From contig DCGU01000031.1 in the NCBI GenBank assembly GCA_002315325.1, positions 1 through 11,611 on the forward strand: a DNA stretch of 11,611 nt. The letters run 5' to 3'. This stretch comes from Clostridiales bacterium UBA1770. GTDB lineage: Bacteria; Bacillota; Clostridia; Oscillospirales; CAG-272. The notes below the pieces were generated by a model. It saw only the letters and a list, made by a program, of their open reading frames with translations. It did not search any database and was not told the origin of the DNA. This document shows positions 1-6,945 of the stretch, in pieces; the first letter of the stretch is position 1, and every line of letters begins with the position of its first letter. The position numbers were made by a program, and so were the translations under genes.

Positions 1-80
1 ATGTGAATTTTTAGAGGTTACCTTTGGTTATTTGTTTGCCATAAAACTCGTATTCATTGCGGGGGCACTTTGCGCTGCGG

Positions 81-1823
81 TCAATTTACCTTCCGTTTGG
101 CGGCTTCCTCTTCTTCCAGCACGCGGTAGGCGACTTTGCCGACCTGCGTTTTGGGGAACTCATCGCGGAACTCCAGTTCCTTGGGCATAGCGTACCGGGC
201 AATAGACTTGGCGGCCCTATTCAAAATAGCCTTCTTGGTCGCCTCGGATTTGGCAAAACCCGGCTTTAAAATGACGAAGACTTTGGGCCGCGCCATTTTG
301 TAGGGGTCTGGCACGCCGATGACGCAGCTGCGTTCCACCTCGGGGCAGGCATCGAAAACGTTTTCCAATTGTGCAGGATAAATGTTGTAACCGGACGAAA
401 CAATCATGCGTTTGAGGCGTCCTTTGAAATAGACGAAGCCGTCCGCATCCATCATACCGAGGTCACCGGTGTACAGCCAGGTGAACCCGTCGGCATGGCG
501 GCGCAACGCCTTGGCGGTTTCGTCGGGTTTGCCGACGTATTCCGTCATGAGCGTAGGCCCGGTCAACAGAATTTCCCCGTCGGTGCCGAGCGGCACTTCT
601 TCTTCGGTGTCGGGTTTGACGATTTTAATATAGGTATCCGGGAACGGGAAGCCGATGCTGCCCTCGCGGTATTCGGTCGGGGGCGTGAGGCAGCAGGCGT
701 TGACGCTTTCCGTCGCACCGTACCCCTCGCGCACCTGCACGGGTGCACCGTGCTCACGCAAAAACGCATCGATTTTCTTTTTCAATTCTATCGGTAATAC
801 GTCGCCGCCGCAATAGACCCCCTTGAGGCAGGAGAGGTCCTTGCCCTCCATTTCCTTGTTATGCAGGAGCGACTCGTACAGCGTCGGTACGCCGGCAATA
901 AAGTTACAACGGTCTTTATAAATGAGGCGCGCATAACTTTCGGGCGTAAAGCGCGGTACCAACAGGCAGCGGCCGCCGTGCGTCAGCATGGCGTGCACAC
1001 AAACACCCAGGCCGAATCCGTGGAAGAGCGGCATGGCCGCCAGCATTTTGTCGCCGGGGGTGAACATCGGGTTTGTGGCGATAATCTGCTTGGCCAGCGC
1101 GTTAAAGCTGTAGTTAGACAAAAGAATACCTTTGGTCACGCCTGTCGTGCCGCCCGAATACAAAATGGCGGCCGGTGCCGCACCGTCGGTGCCCGCAGCA
1201 GGGGCTTCTCTTTTCCTGCCCAGCGCTTTGAATCTATGCCAGGAAAGCACGTTGTCAAAGCGCGGTATCTTTTTTACTTTTTTGCCTTCGGTCAGCGCAT
1301 ATCCGATTTTTTGCAGGGGGTTCAGCACGTCGGCGATACTCGTGACAATCACGCGTTTCAGCGGCGTACGGTTACGAATAGCGGCTATCTTGGGATAAAA
1401 GGCATCCAGCACCAAAATCGTCTCGGACCCGGCATCGCAAAGAAAAAATTCCATTTCCTTTTCGCTGGAGAGCGGATGCACGATATTGGCCACGGCACCG
1501 ATGCGGCTGAGTCCATACAGCAATTCGAGTGCCTGCGGACAGTTGGGCATGGCGACCGTCACGCGGTCGCACTGCTTCACACCGATGGCGTCAAGGGCGG
1601 CGGCACAGCGTTCGGCGGCGCGCAGGAATGCACCGTAGGTCGTGGACTTTCCCGCAAAATCAAACGCAATGGCACGGGGGGTCTTGCGGGCTATTTTTTC
1701 CATGGCCTCGAACACGGTATTGTTCTCATAGGTCAATGAAAAGGGGATCTCACCCAGTCTGTCGCGCCAAGGTGTTTTCACGGGTGTATTTTTTTGCGTT
1801 TGCTGCGGTTGTTCCAATTCCAT
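81..1823 (-). CDS. AMP-forming acyl-CoA/acyl-ACP ligase, FadD-like
   Basis: This 580-residue protein belongs to the ANL adenylate-forming family. It is expected to activate a carboxylic acid, most likely a fatty acid, with ATP and transfer it to CoA or ACP. Visible motifs are the P-loop LYSGGTTGVTKG (221-232), YGATES (368-373), YTGDLG (451-456), the hinge GRLKRMIVSSGYNIYP (468-483), and a C-terminal PKTQVGK whose Lys563 fits the catalytic adenylation lysine. The SGGTTG form of the P-loop resembles FadD more than acetate ligases. The length is normal for the family, and there is no signal peptide or membrane segment. An AAAGGA ribosome site about 10 nt upstream supports this start. It is the last gene of the minus-strand operon, 57 nt after the acyltransferase, which suggests that it supplies the acyl donor. 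A palindrome lies just upstream. Exact chain-length specificity and acceptor cannot be read from the sequence. Confidence 0.93.
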   Translation of the reverse strand: MELEQPQQTQKNTPVKTPWRDRLGEIPFSLTYENNTVFEAMEKIARKTPRAIAFDFAGKSTTYGAFLRAAERCAAALDAIGVKQCDRVTVAMPNCPQALELLYGLSRIGAVANIVHPLSSEKEMEFFLCDAGSETILVLDAFYPKIAAIRNRTPLKRVIVTSIADVLNPLQKIGYALTEGKKVKKIPRFDNVLSWHRFKALGRKREAPAAGTDGAAPAAILYSGGTTGVTKGILLSNYSFNALAKQIIATNPMFTPGDKMLAAMPLFHGFGLGVCVHAMLTHGGRCLLVPRFTPESYARLIYKDRCNFIAGVPTLYESLLHNKEMEGKDLSCLKGVYCGGDVLPIELKKKIDAFLREHGAPVQVREGYGATESVNACCLTPPTEYREGSIGFPFPDTYIKIVKPDTEEEVPLGTDGEILLTGPTLMTEYVGKPDETAKALRRHADGFTWLYTGDLGMMDADGFVYFKGRLKRMIVSSGYNIYPAQLENVFDACPEVERSCVIGVPDPYKMARPKVFVILKPGFAKSEATKKAILNRAAKSIARYAMPKELEFRDEFPKTQVGKVAYRVLEEEEAAKRKVN

Positions 1824-1841
1824 GTAAGCAAATCCTTTCGT

Positions 1842-1857
1842 ACGGACGATTGTCCGT
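1842..1857. promoter_or_regulatory. 16-nt palindrome before the ligase gene, possible operator
   Basis: ACGGAC and GTCCGT form perfect 6-bp arms around a 4-nt GATT centre. The palindrome lies in the 57-nt gap between the acyltransferase stop and the ligase ribosome site. Size and symmetry fit a TetR-type operator, a class that often controls fatty-acid genes, but no regulator gene is in the window. I found no good -35/-10 pair here, so it could instead be a small RNA hairpin in the operon transcript. Confidence 0.4.
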
Positions 1858-1880
1858 CGTTTGATGATATAAAAAATGCG

Positions 1881-3077
1881 TTATACGTAGGCCTTGCCCA
1901 ACAGCAGGCGCCAGCACATCAAATACTTTAATGCCGCATAGGCAACCTCGGATTTGAGTTCATAGTACCCATCCGGTACGGTGAATAAAATCGAGTCACG
2001 GCGAACGATGGACAACTTGGTAATATCCGAAAGGGCAAACGAGAAACGATCGTCCCCGTCCCGCACCTCGAGTCTGTCCGCATACAGCGCAAGGCGCCCG
2101 GTCAGGAGCGTTTCCGTCCCCTGCCCCGGCGTCACGCGGGACAGACGAATGCCGTCGTCACCGAAGAGCGGCTCGTCGGTTGTTTGAACAGTGGGCAGCA
2201 GTTTTGTCAAATAGTCCTGCTGCCAGCGTGACCAATCCAAAATGGTGGTAAAGGGCGCGGGTGACGTCTCCGTCCCCGTAAATGTACCGTAATCATCCAG
2301 CGTAACGGTCATGCCGCAGGACGCACAGGACAGCGTGTTGATGCGGCTGTGCAGCGTGGAAAAACGATGGCAGACGGGGCAAACGAAGAGCGCCGTTTCC
2401 AGGGATTCGGCAGGTGCCTTACAACGGTAGGCTGCTTTTTTTACGCTTTGGTCACCGTAGGCGCTGACGTAAACGTCGCCGCGGATAGCGGCAAGAATTT
2501 CCTCGTCCGTCATACGCGACAATTCTTCCGGGCTGTACTCGCGCACGGCTTCGCCCCACATGGGGCCGCGGCGCTGCGTTTTACCCCAACGGGGATTGAC
2601 GAAATACCCGCCGTGCAGCGCACAGGTAATCAGGGCCGCACCGCTGTTGCGGACAAGCGGCGCATTGGCGGGCGAAATCCAGCCCGTTTCCCCGAAGAAG
2701 GAGCGGTTGCCCTCGACGAACATGCAGACGTTACACCCTGCCTGCAGACGCTCGGTAATCAATTGTACCGTCTCGTCGGCCGAGGCACCCTTGCGGCGCG
2801 GAATGGGATCCACCAAAAATTTGATGAGTTTTGACACAAATCCCTGTCGGAAAATATGTTCGCTCGCCACGAAGTACATCTGCCGTCCCAAAACAAGCCC
2901 TGTCAGGAAGAAATCGTAGTCGGTATTGTGGTTGACCAAGACCAAATAATTCTTGGCCTGCGGACGGTAGCGCTTCCAACGATAGCGTCCCACCGTCAAA
3001 AAATACGGCGTAATCAAACAAACGAGAAACGCATAGAACACTTTGTGAAAAACGCGGCGCGCTTTACTGATTTTCAT
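1881..3077 (-). CDS. PlsC-like 1-acylglycerol-3-phosphate acyltransferase with zinc ribbon
   Basis: A 398-residue protein whose first half is a PlsC/LPLAT acyltransferase domain. It has a hydrophobic N-terminal segment (about 10-30), the catalytic motif NHNTDYD with His50 and Asp55 (HX4D), PIPRRKG (91-97), and FVEGNRS (120-126), which corresponds to the usual EGTRS motif. It should esterify an acyl chain onto a lysophospholipid or similar acceptor at the membrane. The second half is unusual: a four-cysteine zinc ribbon (Cys233, Cys236, Cys251, Cys254) is followed by a beta-rich C-terminal region (about 325-385) that looks like a GRAM/PH-type fold. The open frame extends upstream to 3131, but the ATG at 3077 is preferred. 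It has a GGGGGG ribosome site 10 nt upstream, and the protein then begins at the family-like MKISKARRVF. It overlaps the end of vanZ by 14 nt, which suggests translational coupling. Confidence 0.85.
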   Translation of the reverse strand: MKISKARRVFHKVFYAFLVCLITPYFLTVGRYRWKRYRPQAKNYLVLVNHNTDYDFFLTGLVLGRQMYFVASEHIFRQGFVSKLIKFLVDPIPRRKGASADETVQLITERLQAGCNVCMFVEGNRSFFGETGWISPANAPLVRNSGAALITCALHGGYFVNPRWGKTQRRGPMWGEAVREYSPEELSRMTDEEILAAIRGDVYVSAYGDQSVKKAAYRCKAPAESLETALFVCPVCHRFSTLHSRINTLSCASCGMTVTLDDYGTFTGTETSPAPFTTILDWSRWQQDYLTKLLPTVQTTDEPLFGDDGIRLSRVTPGQGTETLLTGRLALYADRLEVRDGDDRFSFALSDITKLSIVRRDSILFTVPDGYYELKSEVAYAALKYLMCWRLLLGKAYV

Positions 3078-3537
3078 TTTTTCGTTTCCCCCCGTTTTCA
3101 AACAATTTGCGGCAAAGCCATGCGGCTGCAAGACCGAAGGGGTACGCTATGAGTGCCCCGGCGTAATTCAGGATAAAATCGTCGATATCACAGCTGCCCA
3201 CCTGCAAAAGGTACTGCAGCGCTTCCACAGCGGCAATCAGAAATGCCGTAACAATCACCCACAATAACGACCGGCGTTTTTTGGTGCGCAACAGCGGCAG
3301 ACAAAACGTCATGGGCATAAACAGCAAAAAATTGCCGCCGAGATTACGAATGACGATACTTTTATTCACAGTGTCGTTGCGCCAGGCCCGCAGATAATTG
3401 TTTATCGTATAGAACGGCTGCAGATTGAGGCCGCAATAGCCGCCCCGATTGCTCACAAACAAAAGGTAAAACACGGCCAACAGATAAAACGTATAGAGAA
3501 AGGCGAGAATGGTACGAAACGTTCTGCCCTGCTGCAT
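3064..3537 (-). CDS. VanZ-family membrane protein
   Basis: A 157-residue integral membrane protein with the VanZ pattern: NLQPFYTI (38-45), NLGGNFLLFMP (65-75), E-x-x-Q at 105-108, then DIDDFILNYAG (117-127). About four hydrophobic segments are visible, near 9-29, 66-82, 91-111 and 122-142. VanZ of the vancomycin-resistance cluster gives low-level teicoplanin resistance, but most chromosomal homologues have no assigned role, so no resistance should be assumed. The start has a strong AAAGGAGG site 9 nt upstream. It is the first gene of the operon, about 45 nt after the likely transcription start. Sharing a transcript with lipid-acylation genes suggests a cell-envelope role, which is inference. 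Confidence 0.9.
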   Translation of the reverse strand: MQQGRTFRTILAFLYTFYLLAVFYLLFVSNRGGYCGLNLQPFYTINNYLRAWRNDTVNKSIVIRNLGGNFLLFMPMTFCLPLLRTKKRRSLLWVIVTAFLIAAVEALQYLLQVGSCDIDDFILNYAGALIAYPFGLAAAWLCRKLFENGGKRKNENQ

Positions 3538-3581
3538 CTTCGGCCGCCTCCTTTTCTTTGGTGATATGTGTTACATAATGC

Positions 3582-3596
3582 GTTATACATTATAAC
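3582..3596. promoter_or_regulatory. AT-rich dyads overlapping the vanZ promoter -10
   Basis: GTTATA-cat-TATAAC is a perfect 6-bp inverted repeat covering the -10 box and probable transcription start of the vanZ operon. A second overlapping dyad pairs ATAATG (3575-3580) with CATTAT (3588-3593). The position suits a repressor site. AT-rich promoter sequence can produce such symmetry by chance, so this is tentative. Confidence 0.3.
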
Positions 3597-3617
3597 ATTA
3601 TTTATATTTTTTGACAA
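3589..3617 (-). promoter_or_regulatory. Sigma-A promoter of the vanZ-acyltransferase-ligase operon
   Basis: On the minus strand, TTGTCA (3612-3617) is followed after exactly 17 nt by TATAAT (3589-3594). That is five of six matches for the -35 and a perfect -10. Transcription would start near 3582, leaving a leader of about 45 nt before vanZ. The -35 box lies directly beyond the terminator of the upstream gene. Confidence 0.8.
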
Positions 3618-3618
3618 T

Positions 3619-3658
3619 AAGAAGAAACAGAGCGGCGGGCCGTCATGCCCGCCGCTCT
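3619..3658 (-). terminator. Intrinsic terminator of the glycosidase-like gene
   Basis: AGAGCGGCGGGC (3629-3640) and GCCCGCCGCTCT (3647-3658) form a perfect 12-bp GC-rich stem with a 6-nt loop. On the minus strand it is followed by GTTTCTTCTTATT, a moderately T-rich tail. It separates the 3713-5416 gene from the vanZ operon promoter. Confidence 0.8.
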
Positions 3659-3670
3659 CGACTGCTTCTA

Positions 3671-3712
3671 TTCGCTATTTGCTATTTGCTATACGCTATT
3701 CGCTATCCGCTG
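3671..3712. repeat. Heptanucleotide tandem repeat, six units
   Basis: Six consecutive 7-nt units read TTCGCTA, TTTGCTA, TTTGCTA, TACGCTA, TTCGCTA, TCCGCTG. The shared core is GCTA, with variation confined mainly to the first three bases. The array begins directly after the stop codon of the minus-strand gene and ends before the terminator stem, so it would be in the 3' untranslated region. Unit length rules out CRISPR. Confidence 0.85.
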
Positions 3713-5416
3713 TCAGATGCGCACGAGTATCCACTCGCCGGCGCCCAGCGTCACCGATGCGCTGCCGCCGTCGGTATGCAGCCGTCCGCTGCCGGCCAGC
3801 TTTTCGGGGCGAATGCAATTCATGGTACCCGGCATAATTTGGGCCGTCGTGCGCGCCGCAGGCAGCTGCACGTCACCCTCGGCCGGCGTACGATCGACGC
3901 CGTTGTTGTTCAAAATCATGAGCAGCCAACCGTTTTGATCGCGGTTGACGGCGTACTGGAGATTGCCGCCGACCGTCGCCGGCATGACCATGGAAAGCAC
4001 GGTCTGCACGCGGGAAAGCGGCACGATGCGGTCGCCGTACTTGGCGCGGAAAGCGGGATCGCCCGTGGCGTCGATGAGAAAGGGGTATTTTTCAATGGCC
4101 GCCGGCATATCGGCGTGGATGATATCAAAGACGTCAGGATACTTGCCGTTCTGCAGCACGTGCGGGTCGTTGCCCATGCGGGTAATGCCGCTGTCTTTAT
4201 CGGTCAAGAGCGTCTCCAGCGTCTTTTTCACCAGGCGCACCTTTTCGGCATAAGCCGTATCGTACAACGACAAAGGATAGTGCAAGTACTCGTCTTCGCG
4301 GTCGCCCAGCGTCAACAGTTCGTAGTCTGCCGGGAGCACGATGGCAAACGGCACGTACGGGGTACCCAAATCCGGGAAGCGTTCGGTGAAATCCAAAAAG
4401 TTCTTTTTCACCTGCCCATAGGCACTCAACGCAAAATCCTTGTAATCGGTAAACGTGTTGCAAATACCGTACTCCTCGCCCATGGCCGACGCCCCGGCAA
4501 AATACGAATAAACCCAGGCGCGTTCCTGCAGGGAGCGGGAACTTCCCCCGTTTTCCGGCTTGCCGTCCGTGCGTTTACGTACTGATTCCAATAGGTCATC
4601 CTCGTACCATTCGTTACGGTAGGTATCGACCGTGTAGGGAATGGTCAATTCACGTCCCTGCTCGGAACACCAGCTCTCGTAGTAAACACCGAAGGGGATA
4701 CCGGCCGCGCGCGCCATACCGCGCGTGTAGGGGATTTGCCACCGCATATGGGGAATCTGCCAGCCTATCTCGGGCAACAGACGCTTGGCCCCGCCGGCAA
4801 TCGTAATTTTATGCGACATAAAAAAGCTGTCCGCGGGAAGTAAGGGGGCGCGCAGGGTGTCGGCGCGCTTATGCCACAGTTTTTTCACGCCCTCCATAAA
4901 CGCGGCAGGGGTTTCGGGGTACTGCATATGCGACCATTCTTCCACCGAATGTGCCTCGGTAAACAGCGCCATACAGTTCGTTTTGACGGCTTCCGTCTTT
5001 TCCGCCCAGAAGTCCGCCATGGGGGCATCGGGTTTTTCCGCCCTGTATTTTTCAATTGCCTCTTTGACACGGAAGGACTCGCTGCGGTAGTTGGACGCCC
5101 ATTCGTGCATTTGGAAGCCCCAGAAATTGTCACCGAGCAGCTCTGCCAGGGCCTGCACTTTTGCCGGGTCGTAGTCGTACGCGTACGGCATGGCGATACC
5201 GCCCTGGTACCGGTCGACGTAGAAGACACAGCGGCGTTCCTCCAAAAGCCGGAACAGCGGGCTGCCCGGGGCGCAGATTTCATTGAACTGACGGTCGGGC
5301 GAAAAATAGTTTTTGTGCATGATTTTTAAACCGTCGCATTCACGCCACAGGCCGCTCTTTTCCAACCCCTCGAAGGTACCGGGTAAATAGGTATGAATAA
5401 ACTGAAACTTTGACAT
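3713..5416 (-). CDS. Probable TIM-barrel glycoside-hydrolase-like protein, family unassigned
   Basis: I do not recognise the exact family of this 567-residue protein. The pattern is that of an (alpha/beta)8 enzyme followed by a beta-sandwich tail. The N-terminal and middle parts alternate beta strands and helices. Candidate carboxylates are Glu105 in FQMHEWAS, Glu247 in GVYYESWC and Glu314/Glu315 in AMGEEYG. The C-terminal ~90 residues (from about 480) are strand-rich and end GEWILVRI, as in the all-beta domains closing many glycosidases. There is no signal peptide. The open frame reaches 5437, but the ATG at 5416 is preferred because a GGAGGG site lies 4 nt before it. It is transcribed alone, divergently from the PHP/rhamnosidase operon, which is the main reason to infer a carbohydrate role. 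It could be a non-catalytic or differently acting barrel protein. Confidence 0.6.
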   Translation of the reverse strand: MSKFQFIHTYLPGTFEGLEKSGLWRECDGLKIMHKNYFSPDRQFNEICAPGSPLFRLLEERRCVFYVDRYQGGIAMPYAYDYDPAKVQALAELLGDNFWGFQMHEWASNYRSESFRVKEAIEKYRAEKPDAPMADFWAEKTEAVKTNCMALFTEAHSVEEWSHMQYPETPAAFMEGVKKLWHKRADTLRAPLLPADSFFMSHKITIAGGAKRLLPEIGWQIPHMRWQIPYTRGMARAAGIPFGVYYESWCSEQGRELTIPYTVDTYRNEWYEDDLLESVRKRTDGKPENGGSSRSLQERAWVYSYFAGASAMGEEYGICNTFTDYKDFALSAYGQVKKNFLDFTERFPDLGTPYVPFAIVLPADYELLTLGDREDEYLHYPLSLYDTAYAEKVRLVKKTLETLLTDKDSGITRMGNDPHVLQNGKYPDVFDIIHADMPAAIEKYPFLIDATGDPAFRAKYGDRIVPLSRVQTVLSMVMPATVGGNLQYAVNRDQNGWLLMILNNNGVDRTPAEGDVQLPAARTTAQIMPGTMNCIRPEKLAGSGRLHTDGGSASVTLGAGEWILVRI

Positions 5417-5429
5417 AATACCCTCCGAT

Positions 5430-5443
5430 GCCGCCAATGCGGC
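5430..5443 (-). promoter_or_regulatory. Small GC hairpin in the leader just before the ribosome site
   Basis: GCCGC-CAAT-GCGGC is a perfect 5-bp inverted repeat with a 4-nt loop, lying in the ~35-nt leader of the 5416 gene. It ends only a few nucleotides before the GGAGGG ribosome site. It may stabilise the mRNA end, tune translation or bind a regulator. Confidence 0.35.
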
Positions 5444-5457
5444 TTATAATTGTTTGC

Positions 5458-5486
5458 ATTATATCATTTATGGTGCAAAAAAACAA
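5458..5486 (-). promoter_or_regulatory. Sigma-A promoter of the glycosidase-like gene
   Basis: On the minus strand TTGTTT (5481-5486) precedes a perfect TATAAT (5458-5463) by 17 nt. Transcription would begin near 5451, giving a leader of about 35 nt. The weaker -35 (four of six) suggests activator help or moderate strength. Confidence 0.7.
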
Positions 5487-5488
5487 GA

Positions 5489-5514
5489 CGACGCGGGATT
5501 CTTGAACCGCGACG
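5489..5514. promoter_or_regulatory. Dyad between divergent promoters, candidate shared operator
   Basis: CGACGCGG and CCGCGACG are separated by 10 nt. They pair over eight positions with one A/A mismatch, leaving perfect inner arms CGCGG (5492-5496) and CCGCG (5507-5511). The dyad sits between the -35 box of the minus promoter (ends 5486) and that of the plus promoter (starts 5524), an ideal place for one regulator to control both directions. No regulator gene is in the window. Confidence 0.45.
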
Positions 5515-5523
5515 GATTTGCCC

Positions 5524-5552
5524 TTTACATATGCAGCGGTTTGTTTTATAAT
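5524..5552 (+). promoter_or_regulatory. Sigma-A promoter of the PHP-rhamnosidase-oxidoreductase operon
   Basis: TTTACA (5524-5529) and a perfect TATAAT (5547-5552) are spaced by 17 nt. Transcription would start near 5559, leaving a ~26-nt leader that contains the GGAGGAAG ribosome site at 5573-5580. Confidence 0.8.
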
Positions 5553-5584
5553 GGTTCCAAAGAAAAAACCTTGGAGGAAGACCT

Positions 5585-6943
5585 ATGGAACTGATGCCAA
5601 TCCGCCCCAAAATCGTGGATTACGCCCTGTTTCCCCGCGTGGCGCCCGTGAACGAACCGACCGCCTTCGTGATGAACGGTGTCGGGATAGAAACCGCATT
5701 GGAAAAGAATACAACCTACCGCGTGCGCTTTTTGCCGCAGGAGGAAATTGCCACGGCAAAAACGCTGTGCATCGGTGACGACGGCTGTTATCCCGAAATC
5801 ACGGTTCAATCCGATGATAAGGGCATTTTGCATTTCACGTATACCCTGCCCCGTGAGGAAATCTATACTTTCCGCCTATTAAAAGAAAACGGCGACCGCG
5901 TGGCCGACTGCAAAGTCTTTGCCGCTGCGGAGGATTTACGGAACCGCATCCCCATGCGCGGCAACACGCATTGCCACGTCTGCTGTTCGGTGGACGGACA
6001 CGAGGACCCCGTGATTGCCGCCGCACTGTACCGCCAGGCCGGCTACGACTACCTGGCCATCACCGACCACCACAAAACGGACGGTTCCGTCTATGCCATC
6101 GAGCATACCAAGGAACTGCCCATGGAAATGGCGCTGTATTACGGTGAGGAAGTGCACGTGCCCAACGCCTACATCCATGCGATCAACGTCGGCGCCCTGC
6201 TTGAGGATAAAATCGGCCTGGACGCCTACTACCACCGTCACGAGGCAGAGGTCAATGCGATTGTGACAGCAACGGCAAAAGAATACGCCGACAAACTGCC
6301 CGCCGGCGTCGAGCCGCTCGATTTCGCTTGGCGTAAATGGATTGCCGATACGATTCACCAAAACGGCGGCATTGCCATCGCGGCGCATCCCTTTTGGGAG
6401 TACGACGCCAACAACACCTCCAACGCCATGCTGCGGTATATGATGCAGACCAAACTGTTCGACGCCGTGGAAATCATCCACGGGCAGGACGACCCCGACT
6501 GCACCGACGCCAACCGCCAGGTGGCCTTTTGGAACGACCTGCGGGCACAAGGCATCTTTTTGCCTGTCGTCGGCGTGGACGATGCGCACCGCCGCGTGCA
6601 CAACTGGGATTACGCCAGCGACTTCAACAAGGCCTATACGATCATCTTTGCCGAAAATAAGGAAATGGGCGGATTTGCCGAGGCGATTCGCGGCGGCTAC
6701 AGTGTGGCCGTCACCCACCGTGCCGGCATGGTCGGCGACGTTGTCGGCACCTACCGCCTCACCGTTTTTGCCATATTCCTGCTTGAAAACTACTTCCCGT
6801 TCCACGACGAGCTGTGCTTCGAGGAGGGGCGCGCCATCAAAGGCGCCTATCTCGGTAACGAGCGCGACAGGGCGCTGCTCGGCGTCATCAACGGCCGCGT
6901 GGCCGATTTCACCGCAAAATTCTTTGGATGGACGGAAAAATAA
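5585..6943 (+). CDS. PHP-domain metallohydrolase, CehA/McbA-like
   Basis: A 452-residue protein with a beta-rich N-terminal region (about 1-115) followed by a PHP-fold metal hydrolase domain. Metal-binding motifs appear in the family order: GNTHCHV with His129 and His131, AITDHH (158-163) with Asp161, His162 and His163, a Glu at 188 or 189 in YYGEEVH, His198, AAHPFWE with His268, and VGVDDAH with Asp332, Asp333 and His335. Such proteins bind two or three divalent metals and cleave phosphate, ester or related bonds. The GNTHCH motif and extra N-terminal domain resemble CehA/McbA-type proteins rather than histidinol phosphatase or polymerase PHP domains. It has no signal peptide. The GGAGG site 7 nt upstream fixes the start. 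It is first in the operon with a rhamnosidase, so a role in removing a substituent from a sugar substrate is plausible but inferred. Confidence 0.85.
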   Translation: MELMPIRPKIVDYALFPRVAPVNEPTAFVMNGVGIETALEKNTTYRVRFLPQEEIATAKTLCIGDDGCYPEITVQSDDKGILHFTYTLPREEIYTFRLLKENGDRVADCKVFAAAEDLRNRIPMRGNTHCHVCCSVDGHEDPVIAAALYRQAGYDYLAITDHHKTDGSVYAIEHTKELPMEMALYYGEEVHVPNAYIHAINVGALLEDKIGLDAYYHRHEAEVNAIVTATAKEYADKLPAGVEPLDFAWRKWIADTIHQNGGIAIAAHPFWEYDANNTSNAMLRYMMQTKLFDAVEIIHGQDDPDCTDANRQVAFWNDLRAQGIFLPVVGVDDAHRRVHNWDYASDFNKAYTIIFAENKEMGGFAEAIRGGYSVAVTHRAGMVGDVVGTYRLTVFAIFLLENYFPFHDELCFEEGRAIKGAYLGNERDRALLGVINGRVADFTAKFFGWTEK

Positions 6944-6945
6944 TT

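Noticed and set aside
861..1739. 292-codon open frame on the plus strand
   Set aside because: Lies wholly antisense to the ligase, whose motifs are complete. The translated product has no domain features.
3064..3537. VanZ as evidence of a glycopeptide-resistance cluster
   Set aside because: No vanH, vanA, vanX or regulator genes are present. VanZ-family proteins are common in Bacillota without a resistance role.
3671..3712. Short repeats as a CRISPR array
   Set aside because: Units are only 7 nt with no unique spacers and no cas genes nearby.
3611..4585. 324-codon open frame on the plus strand
   Set aside because: Antisense to the glycosidase-like gene and running through its terminator and the heptamer repeat. 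No start signal.
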